Assembly: GCF_003260195.1 (NCBI RefSeq)
Contig: NZ_QEIH01000009.1
Coordinates: forward strand, 62,001-126,000
From: Lutibacter citreus
GTDB lineage: Bacteria; Bacteroidota; Bacteroidia; Flavobacteriales; Flavobacteriaceae
Direction: 5' to 3'
DNA: 64,000 nucleotides
The notes under the pieces were generated by a model. That model was not told the DNA's origin and did no database searches. It saw only the letters and a program-made list of their open reading frames with translations. The first letter of the stretch is position 1, and each line of letters begins with the position of its first letter. Shown piece by piece: positions 27,431 to 37,019 of this stretch. A program made the translations under genes and the position numbers.

Positions 27431-28206
27431 GTCATTGCGAGCAGCCAATGCTAGGAAGCAATCTACATTTTACAATTCATTTTTTATTTACCGTCATCGC
27501 TAGGAAGAGTTTGCAATGCAATAAAAACACATCTGCGGCAATCTCATGAACACACCACGTCATTGCGAGGAAGAGTTTGCAATGAAATAAAAACACATCC
27601 GTGGCAATCTCATGAACACACCACGTCATTGCGAGGAAGTGTTTGCAATGCAATGAAAACACATCTGCGGCAATCTCATGAAAAGAAAAGTAAGCTCTTC
27701 ACTACCTCCCCAACTGTAAACATTTTATACCCTGTCATTGCGAGGAAGTGTTTGCAATGAAATAAAAACACATCCGTGGCAATCTCATGAACACACCACG
27801 TCATTGCGAGGAAGAGTTTGCAATGCAATAAAAACACATCCGTGGCAATCTCATGAAAAGAAAATTAAACTCTTCTCAACCTCTTCAACTGTAAACATTT
27901 TATAACCCGTCATTGCGAAGAAGTGTTTACAATGCAATAAAAACACATCCGTGGCAATCTCATGAACACACCACGTCATTGCGAGGAAGTGTTTGCAATG
28001 AAATAAAAACACATCCGTGGCAATCTCATGAACATACCACGTCATTGCGAGGAAGAGTTTGCAATGAAATGAAAACACATCCGTGGCAATCTCATGAAAA
28101 GAAAATTAAACTCTTCTCAACCTCTTCAACTGTAAACATTTTATATCCTGTCATTGCGAGGAAGTGTTTGCAATGCAATGAAAACACACCTGCGGCAATC
28201 TCATGA
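27431..28206. repeat. Repeat array 2: ten hairpin units with two linker types
   Basis: Units begin GTCATTGCGAGGAAGWGTTT, continue GCAATGCAATRAAAACACA and end GGCAATCTCATGAA. Starts are at 27431 and 27493 (both degenerate), 27559, 27625, 27734, 27800, 27909, 27975, 28041 and 28150. Spacing is 66 bases with a short linker (CACACCAC) or 109 bases with a longer linker holding CTCTTCTCAACCTCTTCAAC and TGTAAACATTTTATA. Within a unit, GTGTTT pairs with AAACAC inside an outer ATTGC/GCAAT pair. Open frames on both strands here are side effects of the repeat. Confidence 0.95.
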
Positions 28207-28475
28207 AAAGAAAAGAAAATTACGGTATTTATGAATCTTCAATAGCAATATCTTGCAATTTTAAGTTTATACACTGTTTTTAATGCTTTTTTAAGCAGGA
28301 ATTACCATAATATAATAGGGTTATTTATTAAAAATACTAATACCGTTTTTAAATACATTATTAAATAGTAATATTGCAATAATTAAACAAATAAACATTA
28401 ACGCAAGATTAAAATTATATCTTTGTTAATAGTTTTTTAACCCCATAATTTCCAGAGTTAATAAAAGATTAAATC

Positions 28476-29918
28476 TTGAGCGAATTAAAGAAAAAAGCAT
28501 TATCTGGAGTATTTTGGACTGCCATACAACAATTTGGTAATAAAGGAATAGGTTTCTTTATTTCAATATTATTAGCACGTTTACTACTTCCAGAAGAGTT
28601 TGGACTTATTGCCATGATTGGAATTTTTATGGGCTTGGGTTCAATTTTAATGAATGCAGGGCTTGGCTCTTCACTTATAAGAACCGACAACCCAACACAG
28701 GAAGATTATTCTACAGTATTCTTTTTTAATTTAATAGGCAGTATTGTAATGTATGTAATACTATTTGCAACCGCACCTTTTATAGCCGATTTTTATGATC
28801 AAGAAATTTTAACCTCAATAACAAGATGGTATGGCGTTATTTTTATAATCAATGCTTTTTCAATGGTTCAAAGTACTCGCTTAACCAAGCTTATGGATTT
28901 TAAAACTCAAATGAAAATTTCCATTCCTTCAACAGTTATAGGTGGTTTATCAGGAGTTATTTTTGCTTATTTGGGTTATGGTGTTTGGAGCTTGGTTTAT
29001 ATGGCTATTATACAATCTGCCGTAAGTACATTGCAATTATGGTTTTATACAAAATGGAAACCATCATGGAGTTTTAACAAAGAAAAATTTAACTATCATT
29101 TTAACTATGGTTATAAACTCACTTTATCTGGAATATTAGATGTGATTTTTTTAAATGTTTATACTATTATTATTGGTAAATTTTTTGCCCCTGCACAAGT
29201 TGGTTTTTATAATAGAGCAGACAGTTTAAAACAATTTCCTGTTACTAATATTTCTACTATTTTAAATAAAGTTACTTTTCCTTTATTTGCTGAAATTAAA
29301 AATGATGATGTACGCTTAAAAAGTGTCTATAAAAAAATTATGCAATTGGTAATTTTTCTTGTTGCACCTCTATTATTAATAATGGTGGTATTAGCAGAGC
29401 CGTTGTTTCGGTTTTTATTTACTGAAAAATGGTTACCTGCCGTACCTTATTTTCAAATACTGTGTTGGAATGGTATTTTGTTCCCAATCCACGCCTATAA
29501 TTTAAATGTATTAAAAGTGAAAGGTAGGAGTGACTTGTTTTTAAAATTAGAAATTGTTAAAAAAATAATGATTGTATTAGTGGTTGCTGTTTCCTTTCAT
29601 TTTGGTATTTATGGCTTGTTGTATGGGGCTGTTTTTACTTCAGTTGTTGGTTTTTTTATCAATACGCATTATTCAGGAAAGTTTATTAACTATACAGCAT
29701 GGGAACAAACCAAAGATCTAGTACCTATTATTTTTATGGCTTTTATAGCAAGTGTTTTCGTCTATTTTGAAGACCATTTTTTAAAGGACAAAATAAACTA
29801 TGATGCTCTCCGTTTGGTAATTGGGGGTTTGTTAGGCGCAGGAATATACTTGTTTTTAGCAGTAGTATTTAAAATAAATTCTTTAACAGAATTAAAAAAT
29901 ATAATTAAAAGGAAATGA
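28476..29918 (+). CDS. Wzx-type polysaccharide flippase 1
   Basis: The 480-residue protein has about 12-14 membrane helices and starts SELKKKALSGVFWTAIQQFG, the usual opening of MATE/Wzx-like lipid-linked oligosaccharide flippases, with LLARLLLPEEFGLIAM following. The start is TTG at 28476. It would move lipid-linked repeat units to the periplasmic side. It overlaps the aminotransferase gene by four bases and opens the main assembly operon. A second flippase lies at 45473. Confidence 0.88.
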   Translation: MSELKKKALSGVFWTAIQQFGNKGIGFFISILLARLLLPEEFGLIAMIGIFMGLGSILMNAGLGSSLIRTDNPTQEDYSTVFFFNLIGSIVMYVILFATAPFIADFYDQEILTSITRWYGVIFIINAFSMVQSTRLTKLMDFKTQMKISIPSTVIGGLSGVIFAYLGYGVWSLVYMAIIQSAVSTLQLWFYTKWKPSWSFNKEKFNYHFNYGYKLTLSGILDVIFLNVYTIIIGKFFAPAQVGFYNRADSLKQFPVTNISTILNKVTFPLFAEIKNDDVRLKSVYKKIMQLVIFLVAPLLLIMVVLAEPLFRFLFTEKWLPAVPYFQILCWNGILFPIHAYNLNVLKVKGRSDLFLKLEIVKKIMIVLVVAVSFHFGIYGLLYGAVFTSVVGFFINTHYSGKFINYTAWEQTKDLVPIIFMAFIASVFVYFEDHFLKDKINYDALRLVIGGLLGAGIYLFLAVVFKINSLTELKNIIKRK

Positions 29919-30985
29919 TAAACGTTACCAAAACATTTTTACCGCCTATTGAAGAATACCAACAACAATTGAGCCGTATATGGAAAAATGAATGGATAAC
30001 AAACCGTGGAGAATTGTTACTTGAATTAGAAGAACAACTAAAACATTACCTAAATGTTTCTTCTGTTGTTTGTATGAATAACGGTACCATACCATTACAA
30101 ATTGCCTTAAAGCTTTTTGGAAATAATGGAGAAATAATAACCACACCATTTAGTTATGTAGCTTCAACTTCAACAATTGTTTGGGAAAATTGTACTCCAG
30201 TTTTTGTAGATATTCATCCAGAGTATTTAACAATTGATGAAACAATGATAGAAGCTGCCATAACTTCAAAAACAACCGCTATTTTAGCTACGCATGTGTT
30301 TGGTAATCCTTGTAATGTTGAGGTAATTGAAGCCATAGCTACCAAACACAATTTAAAAGTAATTTACGATGCCGCCCATTGTTTTGGTGTAACTTTTAAT
30401 GGGAACTCACTTTTTAATTATGGAGATATAAGTACTTGTAGTTTTCACGCAACAAAAGTATTTCATACTGGTGAAGGTGGTGCGTTATTTTGTAATAATA
30501 AAAATTATGAATTACAAAGTTTTTACAGTCATAATTTTGGGCATAAATCTGCAACAGAATTTTATGGTGTAGGTGTTAACGGAAAGCTTTCCGAAATGCA
30601 AGCAGCCATGGGCTTAACGGTATTACCGTATATGCCTAAAATATTGGAAGGAAGAAAAAATGTGGTAGATTATTATAATAAAAATTTAGATTTTTCTAAA
30701 TTAAATAAAATGAGCTTAAGAGCTGGTACAGCATGGAATTATAGTTACTATCCTGTTATTTTTAAAAACGAAGCAACCTTATTAAAGGTTCAAAAAGCTT
30801 TAAATGCAGTTCAAATATACCCTCGTAGATATTTTTATCCATCGTTAAATACCTTAAATTATGTTGGTAAACAAAAAATGCCAGTTTCTGAAAGTATTGC
30901 TGAATGTATTTTGTGTTTGCCATTATATTGCAATTTGAATACGGAGGATATAGAAAATATTATATCAATTATTAATAAATACTAG
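29915..30985 (+). CDS. DegT/StrS sugar aminotransferase, VioA-like
   Basis: The 356-residue PLP enzyme has the cofactor lysine in SFHATK (Lys181) followed by a TGEGGAL loop and AAHCFG. The N-terminal TKTFLPPIEEYQQQL and overall pattern resemble VioA/FdtB-type transaminases acting on dTDP-4-keto- or 3-keto-6-deoxyhexoses. RfbA and RfbB in this locus would supply dTDP-4-keto-6-deoxyglucose, so dTDP-Qui4N is a plausible product. Action on the WlbA product is less likely by motif pattern but cannot be ruled out. Confidence 0.8.
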   Translation: MINVTKTFLPPIEEYQQQLSRIWKNEWITNRGELLLELEEQLKHYLNVSSVVCMNNGTIPLQIALKLFGNNGEIITTPFSYVASTSTIVWENCTPVFVDIHPEYLTIDETMIEAAITSKTTAILATHVFGNPCNVEVIEAIATKHNLKVIYDAAHCFGVTFNGNSLFNYGDISTCSFHATKVFHTGEGGALFCNNKNYELQSFYSHNFGHKSATEFYGVGVNGKLSEMQAAMGLTVLPYMPKILEGRKNVVDYYNKNLDFSKLNKMSLRAGTAWNYSYYPVIFKNEATLLKVQKALNAVQIYPRRYFYPSLNTLNYVGKQKMPVSESIAECILCLPLYCNLNTEDIENIISIINKY

Positions 30986-30986
30986 T

Positions 30987-31697
30987 ATGAAAATTGCTAT
31001 TATGCAGCCTTATTTGTTTCCTTATATAGGATATTTTCAGCTAATTAATGCTGTTGATAAGTTTATAATCTACGATGATGTAAATTTTATTAAACAAGGT
31101 TGGATAAATAGAAATCAAGTTTTGGTGCAAGGTTCTAAACAATTGTTTACGGTACCATTACAAAAACAAAGTTCTTTTTTAAAAATTAATGAAACTTTTA
31201 TAAATGAGAAGCAGTTTGAGAAATGGAAAATTAAATTTTTAAAAACAGTAGAACAATCCTACAAAAAAGCCACCTTCTATGAGCAAGCAAATCAGTTAAT
31301 TAATAATATTTTATCAAATGTGAATGACAAAGTTACTATTTCAAAAATAGCAGTAAAAAGTCTTGTAGAGATCAGTAACTTTTTAGAGTTAAAAACAGAG
31401 TTTGTTTTAACTTCATCTTTGTATAATAATGTTACCTTAAAAGGTAAAGACAGAATTATAGATATTTGTAAAAAAGAACAAGCTAAAAAGTATATTAATC
31501 CAATTGGTGGAGTTGATTTATATAATAAAGAAGATTTTTATAAAGAAAATATTCAATTGAATTTTTTGAAATCAAACAGTATAGAATATAAACAGTTTAA
31601 TGATGAATTTGTACCATGGTTGTCTATAATTGATGTAATAATGTTTAATTCAAAGGAAGAGGTAAAAGAAATGTTGAATAATTATACTTTAATATGA
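30987..31697 (+). CDS. WbqC family protein
   Basis: The 236-residue protein opens MKIAIMQPYLFPYIGYFQLI and has DKFIIYDDVNFIKQGWINRN, the signature of the WbqC-like family. Members are common in O-antigen and capsule loci beside sugar aminotransferases. Their reaction is not settled; a role in modifying amino sugars, such as adding an acyl or amino acid, has been suggested from context. It overlaps the next gene by four bases and follows the aminotransferase by one, so the three are probably coupled. Confidence 0.82.
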   Translation: MKIAIMQPYLFPYIGYFQLINAVDKFIIYDDVNFIKQGWINRNQVLVQGSKQLFTVPLQKQSSFLKINETFINEKQFEKWKIKFLKTVEQSYKKATFYEQANQLINNILSNVNDKVTISKIAVKSLVEISNFLELKTEFVLTSSLYNNVTLKGKDRIIDICKKEQAKKYINPIGGVDLYNKEDFYKENIQLNFLKSNSIEYKQFNDEFVPWLSIIDVIMFNSKEEVKEMLNNYTLI

Positions 31698-32647
31698 AAG
31701 CTATTGGAGGTTATTTTGAATTGGAACTCAATAAAGGAGAAGAGTATCATAAAAAAGCTATCAGCCTAAATACTGGGCGTAATGCTTTAGAATATATTTT
31801 ATTGGCTAATGGGTATAAAAAAATTTATTTACCATTTTTTACTTGTGATGTTTTGTTAGAGCCAATACAAAAACTTAAAATTGAAGTAGTATTTTATAAT
31901 ATAAATGAGCTTTTAGAGCCCGTTTTTGATTTTAATAGCATTAAACATAATGAAGCTTTTTTATATACTAATTATTTTGGTTTGAAGGATAGCTACATAA
32001 ATGTTTTAGCTAAAAGTTGCAAGAATTTAATAATTGATAACGCACAATCTTTTTATTCCAAACCAATAAAAGGTGTGGATACGTTTTATTCACCAAGAAA
32101 ATTTTTTGGTGTACCTGATGGTGCTTATTTATATAGCAATAAAAATTTAGATATTGATTTAGAGAAAGACGTTTCATACAATAGATTTGAGCATTTATTA
32201 AGAAGGATTGATACGAGTGCAGAAGATGGCTATTCCTATTTTAAAGAGAATGATGAAAAGCTATCAAAGCAACCAATTAAAAAAATGGCGAAGCTTACAC
32301 AACTTATTTTATCCAATATTGATTATAGAAGTTGTGCAAATAAACGACGACAAAATTTTAACTATTTACATGATATTTTAAATAAAACTAATTTGTTAGA
32401 AGTAGTTGTACAAGGGGAGAGTGTTCCTATGGTTTACCCATATTGGTGTGAAGATATTGGATTAAGAGAACGGTTAATTAATAATAAAGTATACACAGCA
32501 ACTTATTGGCCAAATATTTTAGAATGGTGTACTAAGGATGATTTAGAATTTAAACTAGCCAGTGATATAGTATATTTGCCTATAGATCAAAGGCAAACAG
32601 AAAAGGAATTGGTTGAAATTATAAAGATTATAAAAAATGAATATTGA
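31694..32647 (+). CDS. Divergent DegT/StrS-like PLP-fold protein
   Basis: The 317-residue protein has a loose match to DegT aminotransferases: LNTGRNALEYIL near the nucleotide-sugar binding start, LIIDNAQSF at the PLP-binding Asp strand, and SPRKFFGVPDGA where the cofactor lysine would sit. It lacks much of the usual glycine-rich region and is shorter than the family. It may be a specialised aminotransferase or a non-catalytic partner. It lies between WbqC and GNAT genes, with overlaps at both ends. Confidence 0.6.
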   Translation: MKAIGGYFELELNKGEEYHKKAISLNTGRNALEYILLANGYKKIYLPFFTCDVLLEPIQKLKIEVVFYNINELLEPVFDFNSIKHNEAFLYTNYFGLKDSYINVLAKSCKNLIIDNAQSFYSKPIKGVDTFYSPRKFFGVPDGAYLYSNKNLDIDLEKDVSYNRFEHLLRRIDTSAEDGYSYFKENDEKLSKQPIKKMAKLTQLILSNIDYRSCANKRRQNFNYLHDILNKTNLLEVVVQGESVPMVYPYWCEDIGLRERLINNKVYTATYWPNILEWCTKDDLEFKLASDIVYLPIDQRQTEKELVEIIKIIKNEY

Positions 32648-33197
32648 AGGTAAATTAGTAACGCTTAAAGCAATTGAACAGGAAGATTTAGCATTATTAA
32701 ATAAATGGGGTAACGAACCTGAAATACAATATTGGCTAGGAGGTTGGCATTTTCCAACAAGTATGGGTGATATTCAAAAATGGCAATCTAATTTATCTGT
32801 AATGTCTTTAAATCAACGGTTTGCGATACATACAGATGAGTTAGGACTAATTGGTACTGCTAATTTAGTAGAAATTGACTGGAAAAATAAAAATGCATTT
32901 CATGGAATGCTTTTAGGTGATAAAGAAATAAGAGGTAAGGGTTATGCAGTAGATACTGTAATGGCAATAATGAAATATGCTTTTGAAGAATTAGGTTTAC
33001 AAAGGTTGAATGGAGATATGATTGAATACAATATTGCTTCTTTAAAAATGTATATTGGTAAGTGTGGCTGGAAAGAAGAAGGGATACAACGTAATTTTTA
33101 TTTTAGAAAAAATAAATTTTGGGATAAAATTATAGTGGGCATAACTAGAGATGATTATTTTGAATTAATTGGGCAGAATAACTACTGGATTAAGTAG
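32637..33197 (+). CDS. GNAT-family N-acetyltransferase
   Basis: The 186-residue protein has the RimJ/RimL-type GNAT fold: LVTLKAIEQEDLALLNKW at the N-terminus, the acetyl-CoA loop EIRGKGYAVDTVMAIM and GLQRLNGDMIEYNIASLKMY. It overlaps the previous gene by 11 bases. It probably acylates the amino group made by the upstream aminotransferase, for example giving Qui4NAc. The exact acyl donor and sugar are unknown. Confidence 0.85.
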   Translation: MNIEGKLVTLKAIEQEDLALLNKWGNEPEIQYWLGGWHFPTSMGDIQKWQSNLSVMSLNQRFAIHTDELGLIGTANLVEIDWKNKNAFHGMLLGDKEIRGKGYAVDTVMAIMKYAFEELGLQRLNGDMIEYNIASLKMYIGKCGWKEEGIQRNFYFRKNKFWDKIIVGITRDDYFELIGQNNYWIK

Positions 33198-33206
33198 AGT
33201 AATAAT

Positions 33207-34076
33207 ATGAATGATAAGTTATTAGTTAGTATATGTTGTATTACATATAATCATGAAAAATTCATTAAACAATGTTTAGATGGTTTTTTAATGCAGCAAA
33301 CTAATTTTGAGTTTGAAATATTAATACATGACGATGCTTCTACAGATGGAACAGTAGCTATTATTAGTGAATATGAAAATAAATACCCAAACATTATAAA
33401 ACCAATTTACCAAAAAGAAAATCAATTTTCACAAGGTATTAATCCAGATTTTACATATAATTACCCAAGAGCCAAAGGCAAATACATAGCTATTTGCGAA
33501 GGTGACGATTATTGGACAGATCCTTTAAAATTACAAAAACAAGTAGATTTTTTGGAGGCTAACACAAGTGTTGTTATTTGTGGTACGCAAGTAAAAAAGC
33601 TTACAAAAGATAAAGTTTTAAAAAATAAGAGTTATAAAAATTTTAAAGGGAAAAATAAGCTGTTTTTTTCTAGAAAAGATGTTTTAAAACACAATCCTTT
33701 TGATACTTGTTCGGTAGTATTTAAAAATATAAAAATACCTAAAAATTTATTTAAAAATTATAATGCTTCAGATTGGGTATTATACTTGTTTTTATTAAAG
33801 AAAGGAAAAGGTTGTATTTTAAATATATGTACAGCTGTTTATAATTACCATGGCAACGGTATTGCTTCTTCTTTAACGCATACTACCTATTTGCAAAAAA
33901 GGTTAAAGGATATTTTGATATTTGTAACAGACAATAAAAAGGATAAAAAAATAATAAAAAAAACTGGACTTTTTATTATTTGGAATTATGTGAAACAAGC
34001 AATTCGGTTTAAAAAAGAATTTATAATGGCATTGCATTATAATAGAAAATTAATAATTGAGTTTGTATTAAATTAA
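33207..34076 (+). CDS. Family 2 glycosyltransferase
   Basis: The 289-residue protein has a GT-A fold start (VSICCITYNHEKFIKQCLDG), the HDDASTDGT metal/nucleotide motif and GKYIAICEGDDYWTDPLKLQKQ. It adds one sugar to the growing repeat unit in the cytoplasm. It is a close relative of the next gene: the first ~120 residues share many blocks, whereas the C-terminal parts differ, so it looks like a tandem duplication followed by change of acceptor. Confidence 0.9.
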   Translation: MNDKLLVSICCITYNHEKFIKQCLDGFLMQQTNFEFEILIHDDASTDGTVAIISEYENKYPNIIKPIYQKENQFSQGINPDFTYNYPRAKGKYIAICEGDDYWTDPLKLQKQVDFLEANTSVVICGTQVKKLTKDKVLKNKSYKNFKGKNKLFFSRKDVLKHNPFDTCSVVFKNIKIPKNLFKNYNASDWVLYLFLLKKGKGCILNICTAVYNYHGNGIASSLTHTTYLQKRLKDILIFVTDNKKDKKIIKKTGLFIIWNYVKQAIRFKKEFIMALHYNRKLIIEFVLN

Positions 34077-34089
34077 AATATTATAATCT

Positions 34090-35079
34090 ATGAATACCCC
34101 AATGGTAAGTGTTGTTTGTTTTGTATATAATCACGAAAAATATATTAAAGATGCATTGGACGGTTTTATAATGCAAAAAACATCATTTCCTATAGAAGTG
34201 ATTGTGCATGATGATGCTTCTACAGATAGTTCTGCTTTAATAATTAAGGATTATGAAGAAAAATATCCAGAAATAATAAAACCAATTTATCAAAAAATAA
34301 ATCAATATTCAATTGAAAAAGGAATTGTATCTGAAATTTGTTTTAACAAAGCTAAAGGCAAATACATTGCTATGTGCGAAGGCGATGACTATTGGACAGA
34401 CCCGCTAAAATTGCAAAAACAAGTGAATGCATTAGAAGTAAATCCGGATATTGATATATGTTCACATGCTTCCATAATTTTTAATGATGATAAAAAAGAA
34501 AATGTAGGTATTGTAGGTAATAATGGGAAAAAAGAAAGAGTGATACCAACTAAAGAAGTAATTTTGAAATTTGGATATGTGTGTCCTATGCAGTCAATTA
34601 TTATTAGAAACAATAGAATTGACGAGTTTAAAACATTGTCTTTAAGTGCATATGGAGGTCATGGAATTATGCAAGTACTTTGGTCACATCCAAATGGTGT
34701 TTTGTATTTACCTGATATAATGGGTGTTTACAGGTCTAATTCAGAGAATTCAGTAACAAAAAATGTATTAACAAATAAGAAGTATTATTTCAAAGTATTA
34801 AAAAAACAAATTGAAAAATTAAAAGAATTAGATGCACATTTTAATTTTATTTATGCTAAAGAATTCTTTGTTAAAATAACAGAGGTTAATCAAAAAATAT
34901 TGAGTTCAAGAATATTAAGTGAATATGATAAATTAAATTTTATTAGAGATAATAAATTAAAGATGAGTCTAATACAAACACTAAATTTATTATTTAAAGG
35001 GTGGATTTCAAAAATTAAATATAATCTTTTAAAAATTGGTATTGTAAAAAGTATAAGAAACAGAAATAATGTTTATTAA
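34090..35079 (+). CDS. Family 2 glycosyltransferase, paralogue of the upstream gene
   Basis: The 329-residue protein shares VYNHEKYIKDALDGFIMQ, VHDDASTDSS and CEGDDYWTDPLKLQKQ with the gene 13 bases upstream, but has a longer and different C-terminal half. Its last 11 bases overlap the pyruvyltransferase gene. Donor and acceptor cannot be read from sequence. Confidence 0.9.
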   Translation: MNTPMVSVVCFVYNHEKYIKDALDGFIMQKTSFPIEVIVHDDASTDSSALIIKDYEEKYPEIIKPIYQKINQYSIEKGIVSEICFNKAKGKYIAMCEGDDYWTDPLKLQKQVNALEVNPDIDICSHASIIFNDDKKENVGIVGNNGKKERVIPTKEVILKFGYVCPMQSIIIRNNRIDEFKTLSLSAYGGHGIMQVLWSHPNGVLYLPDIMGVYRSNSENSVTKNVLTNKKYYFKVLKKQIEKLKELDAHFNFIYAKEFFVKITEVNQKILSSRILSEYDKLNFIRDNKLKMSLIQTLNLLFKGWISKIKYNLLKIGIVKSIRNRNNVY

Positions 35080-35905
35080 AAAAGGATATATAAATTTAAG
35101 AGGTTATTTAAAAAATTTTAAAATTCTCATTTTAAATTTTTCGGAAAAATCACATAAAGCTTTTTGGTTTGAAGATGCCAATAATTTTGGAGATGTAATT
35201 ACACCAAAATTATTGAAATGGTTAGGAGCTGAAAGTGTTGTTAAAATAGATACGGCATATTATCCTTTTGAAAATTATTTAACAATAGGGTCAATTTTAT
35301 CATTATCAAATAAAAAATCTATTGTTTGGGGGTCAGGATTTATAAGCGCAAATAATGTTTTTAAACATGGGAGTCCTAAAAAAATATTAGCAGTAAGAGG
35401 TCCTTTAACAAGAAATAGAGTTTTAGAATTAGGAGTTGATTGTCCTGAGGTTTATGGAGATCCAGCTTTGTTATTACCTAGGTTTTATAAATCAAAAGGT
35501 ATTAAAAAAAGATATAAACTAGGAATTATACCTCATTATAATGATAAAAATAATAAATGGTTGCAAGATAAATTTTTGGATAATGTTTTAATTATTGATG
35601 TTCAAAATAAAAATATATTTGAATTTATAGACCAAATTAATAGTTGTGAAAAAATAGCTTCAAGTTCTTTACACGGTATTATAGTTGCGGATGCCTATGG
35701 AATTCCATCTTTATGGCTAGAGTTTTCAGAATTAATGGGTAAAAACTTTAAATTTATAGATTATTTCCAGTCTGTAGGTAGGTTAGATAAAATGCCAATA
35801 AAAATGGATGAAACTATTTCAATTGAATTTATTTTAAGTCGTTTTTATTCTTACAAAATTAATATAGACTTAGATAAGCTTTTTGAAAGTTGTCCTATAA
35901 AATAA
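35069..35905 (+). CDS. Polysaccharide pyruvyltransferase family protein, short form
   Basis: The 278-residue protein has NNFGDVITPKLLKWLG near the start, IVWGSGFI, VRGPLTRNRV and SSSLHGIIVADAYGIPSLWLEF, the conserved pattern of polysaccharide pyruvyltransferases. They add pyruvate ketals from phosphoenolpyruvate to sugar residues, giving acidic groups. It is shorter than the next gene and may have a different acceptor. Start overlaps the glycosyltransferase gene. Confidence 0.85.
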   Translation: MFIKKGYINLRGYLKNFKILILNFSEKSHKAFWFEDANNFGDVITPKLLKWLGAESVVKIDTAYYPFENYLTIGSILSLSNKKSIVWGSGFISANNVFKHGSPKKILAVRGPLTRNRVLELGVDCPEVYGDPALLLPRFYKSKGIKKRYKLGIIPHYNDKNNKWLQDKFLDNVLIIDVQNKNIFEFIDQINSCEKIASSSLHGIIVADAYGIPSLWLEFSELMGKNFKFIDYFQSVGRLDKMPIKMDETISIEFILSRFYSYKINIDLDKLFESCPIK

Positions 35906-35912
35906 AAATATC

Positions 35913-37016
35913 ATGAAAATTAAAACTATTACTTGTCATGAAGTTTATAATTATGGAGCTAGTTTACAAGAGTATGCCTTGCTAAAATACCTTGAAGAAT
36001 TAGGGCATAAAGCGCAGGCAATACATTATAAACCATTTTATTTAAGTAATCATTTTAATTTACTGTCCGTTTCCCCAAAATACAATTCATTTCCTGTTAA
36101 GTACATTTATTTATTAGTAAAATTACCAGGAAGGTTAAAAGCTTTAAAGAGAAAGAAGGCATTCGATAAATTTTCGAAAAAATATATAAAAACTGGAGAG
36201 CACTTATATAAAAACAATCAAGAGTTAAAAAATAACTTACCTATTGCAGATGCGTATATTTGTGGAAGTGATCAGATTTGGAATTCTTTTTTCCAAAATG
36301 GGAAAGATTCTGCTTTTTATTTAGATTTTGTGCCAGATGATAAACTTAAAATATCTTATGCAGCAAGTTTTGCTATTGATAGTATTGCGGATAAGCTAAA
36401 ACCATTTGTAAAAGAAAAAGTTAAAAGAATAAACCATATTTCAGTAAGAGAGACGTCTGGTATAACTATTTTAAATGAATTAGGAATTGAAAATGTAGCA
36501 CAAGTATTAGATCCAGTATTTTTATTGTCAGCTACCTATTGGAAATCTACTTTTGTAAAACCGATAAAAGACAATTATATTTTTGTTTATGATTTTGATA
36601 GTAATCATTCTATAAAAAAAATTGCTAAAAAAATAGCTGCGGAAAATAATTTAAGAATAGTAACGGTTAATAAAAACATTAAATACGCTCAAGATAATTA
36701 TTGGTTAAAAGGACCCGAGTTTTTTTTATCATTAATTGCAAATGCGCAGTTTGTAATTTCAAATTCTTTTCATGCGGTTGCTTTTTCTTTAATTTTTGAA
36801 AAACAATTTTTGGTAGTAAATAGAAAAGAAAAAATTAATACTAGAATGAGGGATTTACTAGCTTTAGTAAATTTATCACATCTTATTGTTGATGAAACTG
36901 AACTTAATGGAAATAGTTATGGTATTAATACAATAAAATCATATAAAGAGATTAGTAGTAAATTAGAAAATTTAGTTTCTAAATCGAAACTTTTTTTAGA
37001 AAAGGCATTAAATTAA
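35913..37016 (+). CDS. Polysaccharide pyruvyltransferase family protein, long form
   Basis: The 367-residue protein has EVYNYGASLQEYALLKYLEE, ICGSDQIWN, YAASFAID and SNSFHAVAFSLIFEKQFLVV, the typical longer form of the pyruvyltransferase family seen in capsule loci. It sits eight bases after the other family member, so two pyruvylation or related reactions are possible. Some such proteins may instead be glycosyltransferase-like. Confidence 0.85.
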   Translation: MKIKTITCHEVYNYGASLQEYALLKYLEELGHKAQAIHYKPFYLSNHFNLLSVSPKYNSFPVKYIYLLVKLPGRLKALKRKKAFDKFSKKYIKTGEHLYKNNQELKNNLPIADAYICGSDQIWNSFFQNGKDSAFYLDFVPDDKLKISYAASFAIDSIADKLKPFVKEKVKRINHISVRETSGITILNELGIENVAQVLDPVFLLSATYWKSTFVKPIKDNYIFVYDFDSNHSIKKIAKKIAAENNLRIVTVNKNIKYAQDNYWLKGPEFFLSLIANAQFVISNSFHAVAFSLIFEKQFLVVNRKEKINTRMRDLLALVNLSHLIVDETELNGNSYGINTIKSYKEISSKLENLVSKSKLFLEKALN

Positions 37017-37019
37017 AGT

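Noticed and set aside
27477-28206. Open reading frames of 61-97 codons on both strands
   Set aside because: They are made only of the repeat unit read in a frame without stops and encode the same peptide repeatedly.
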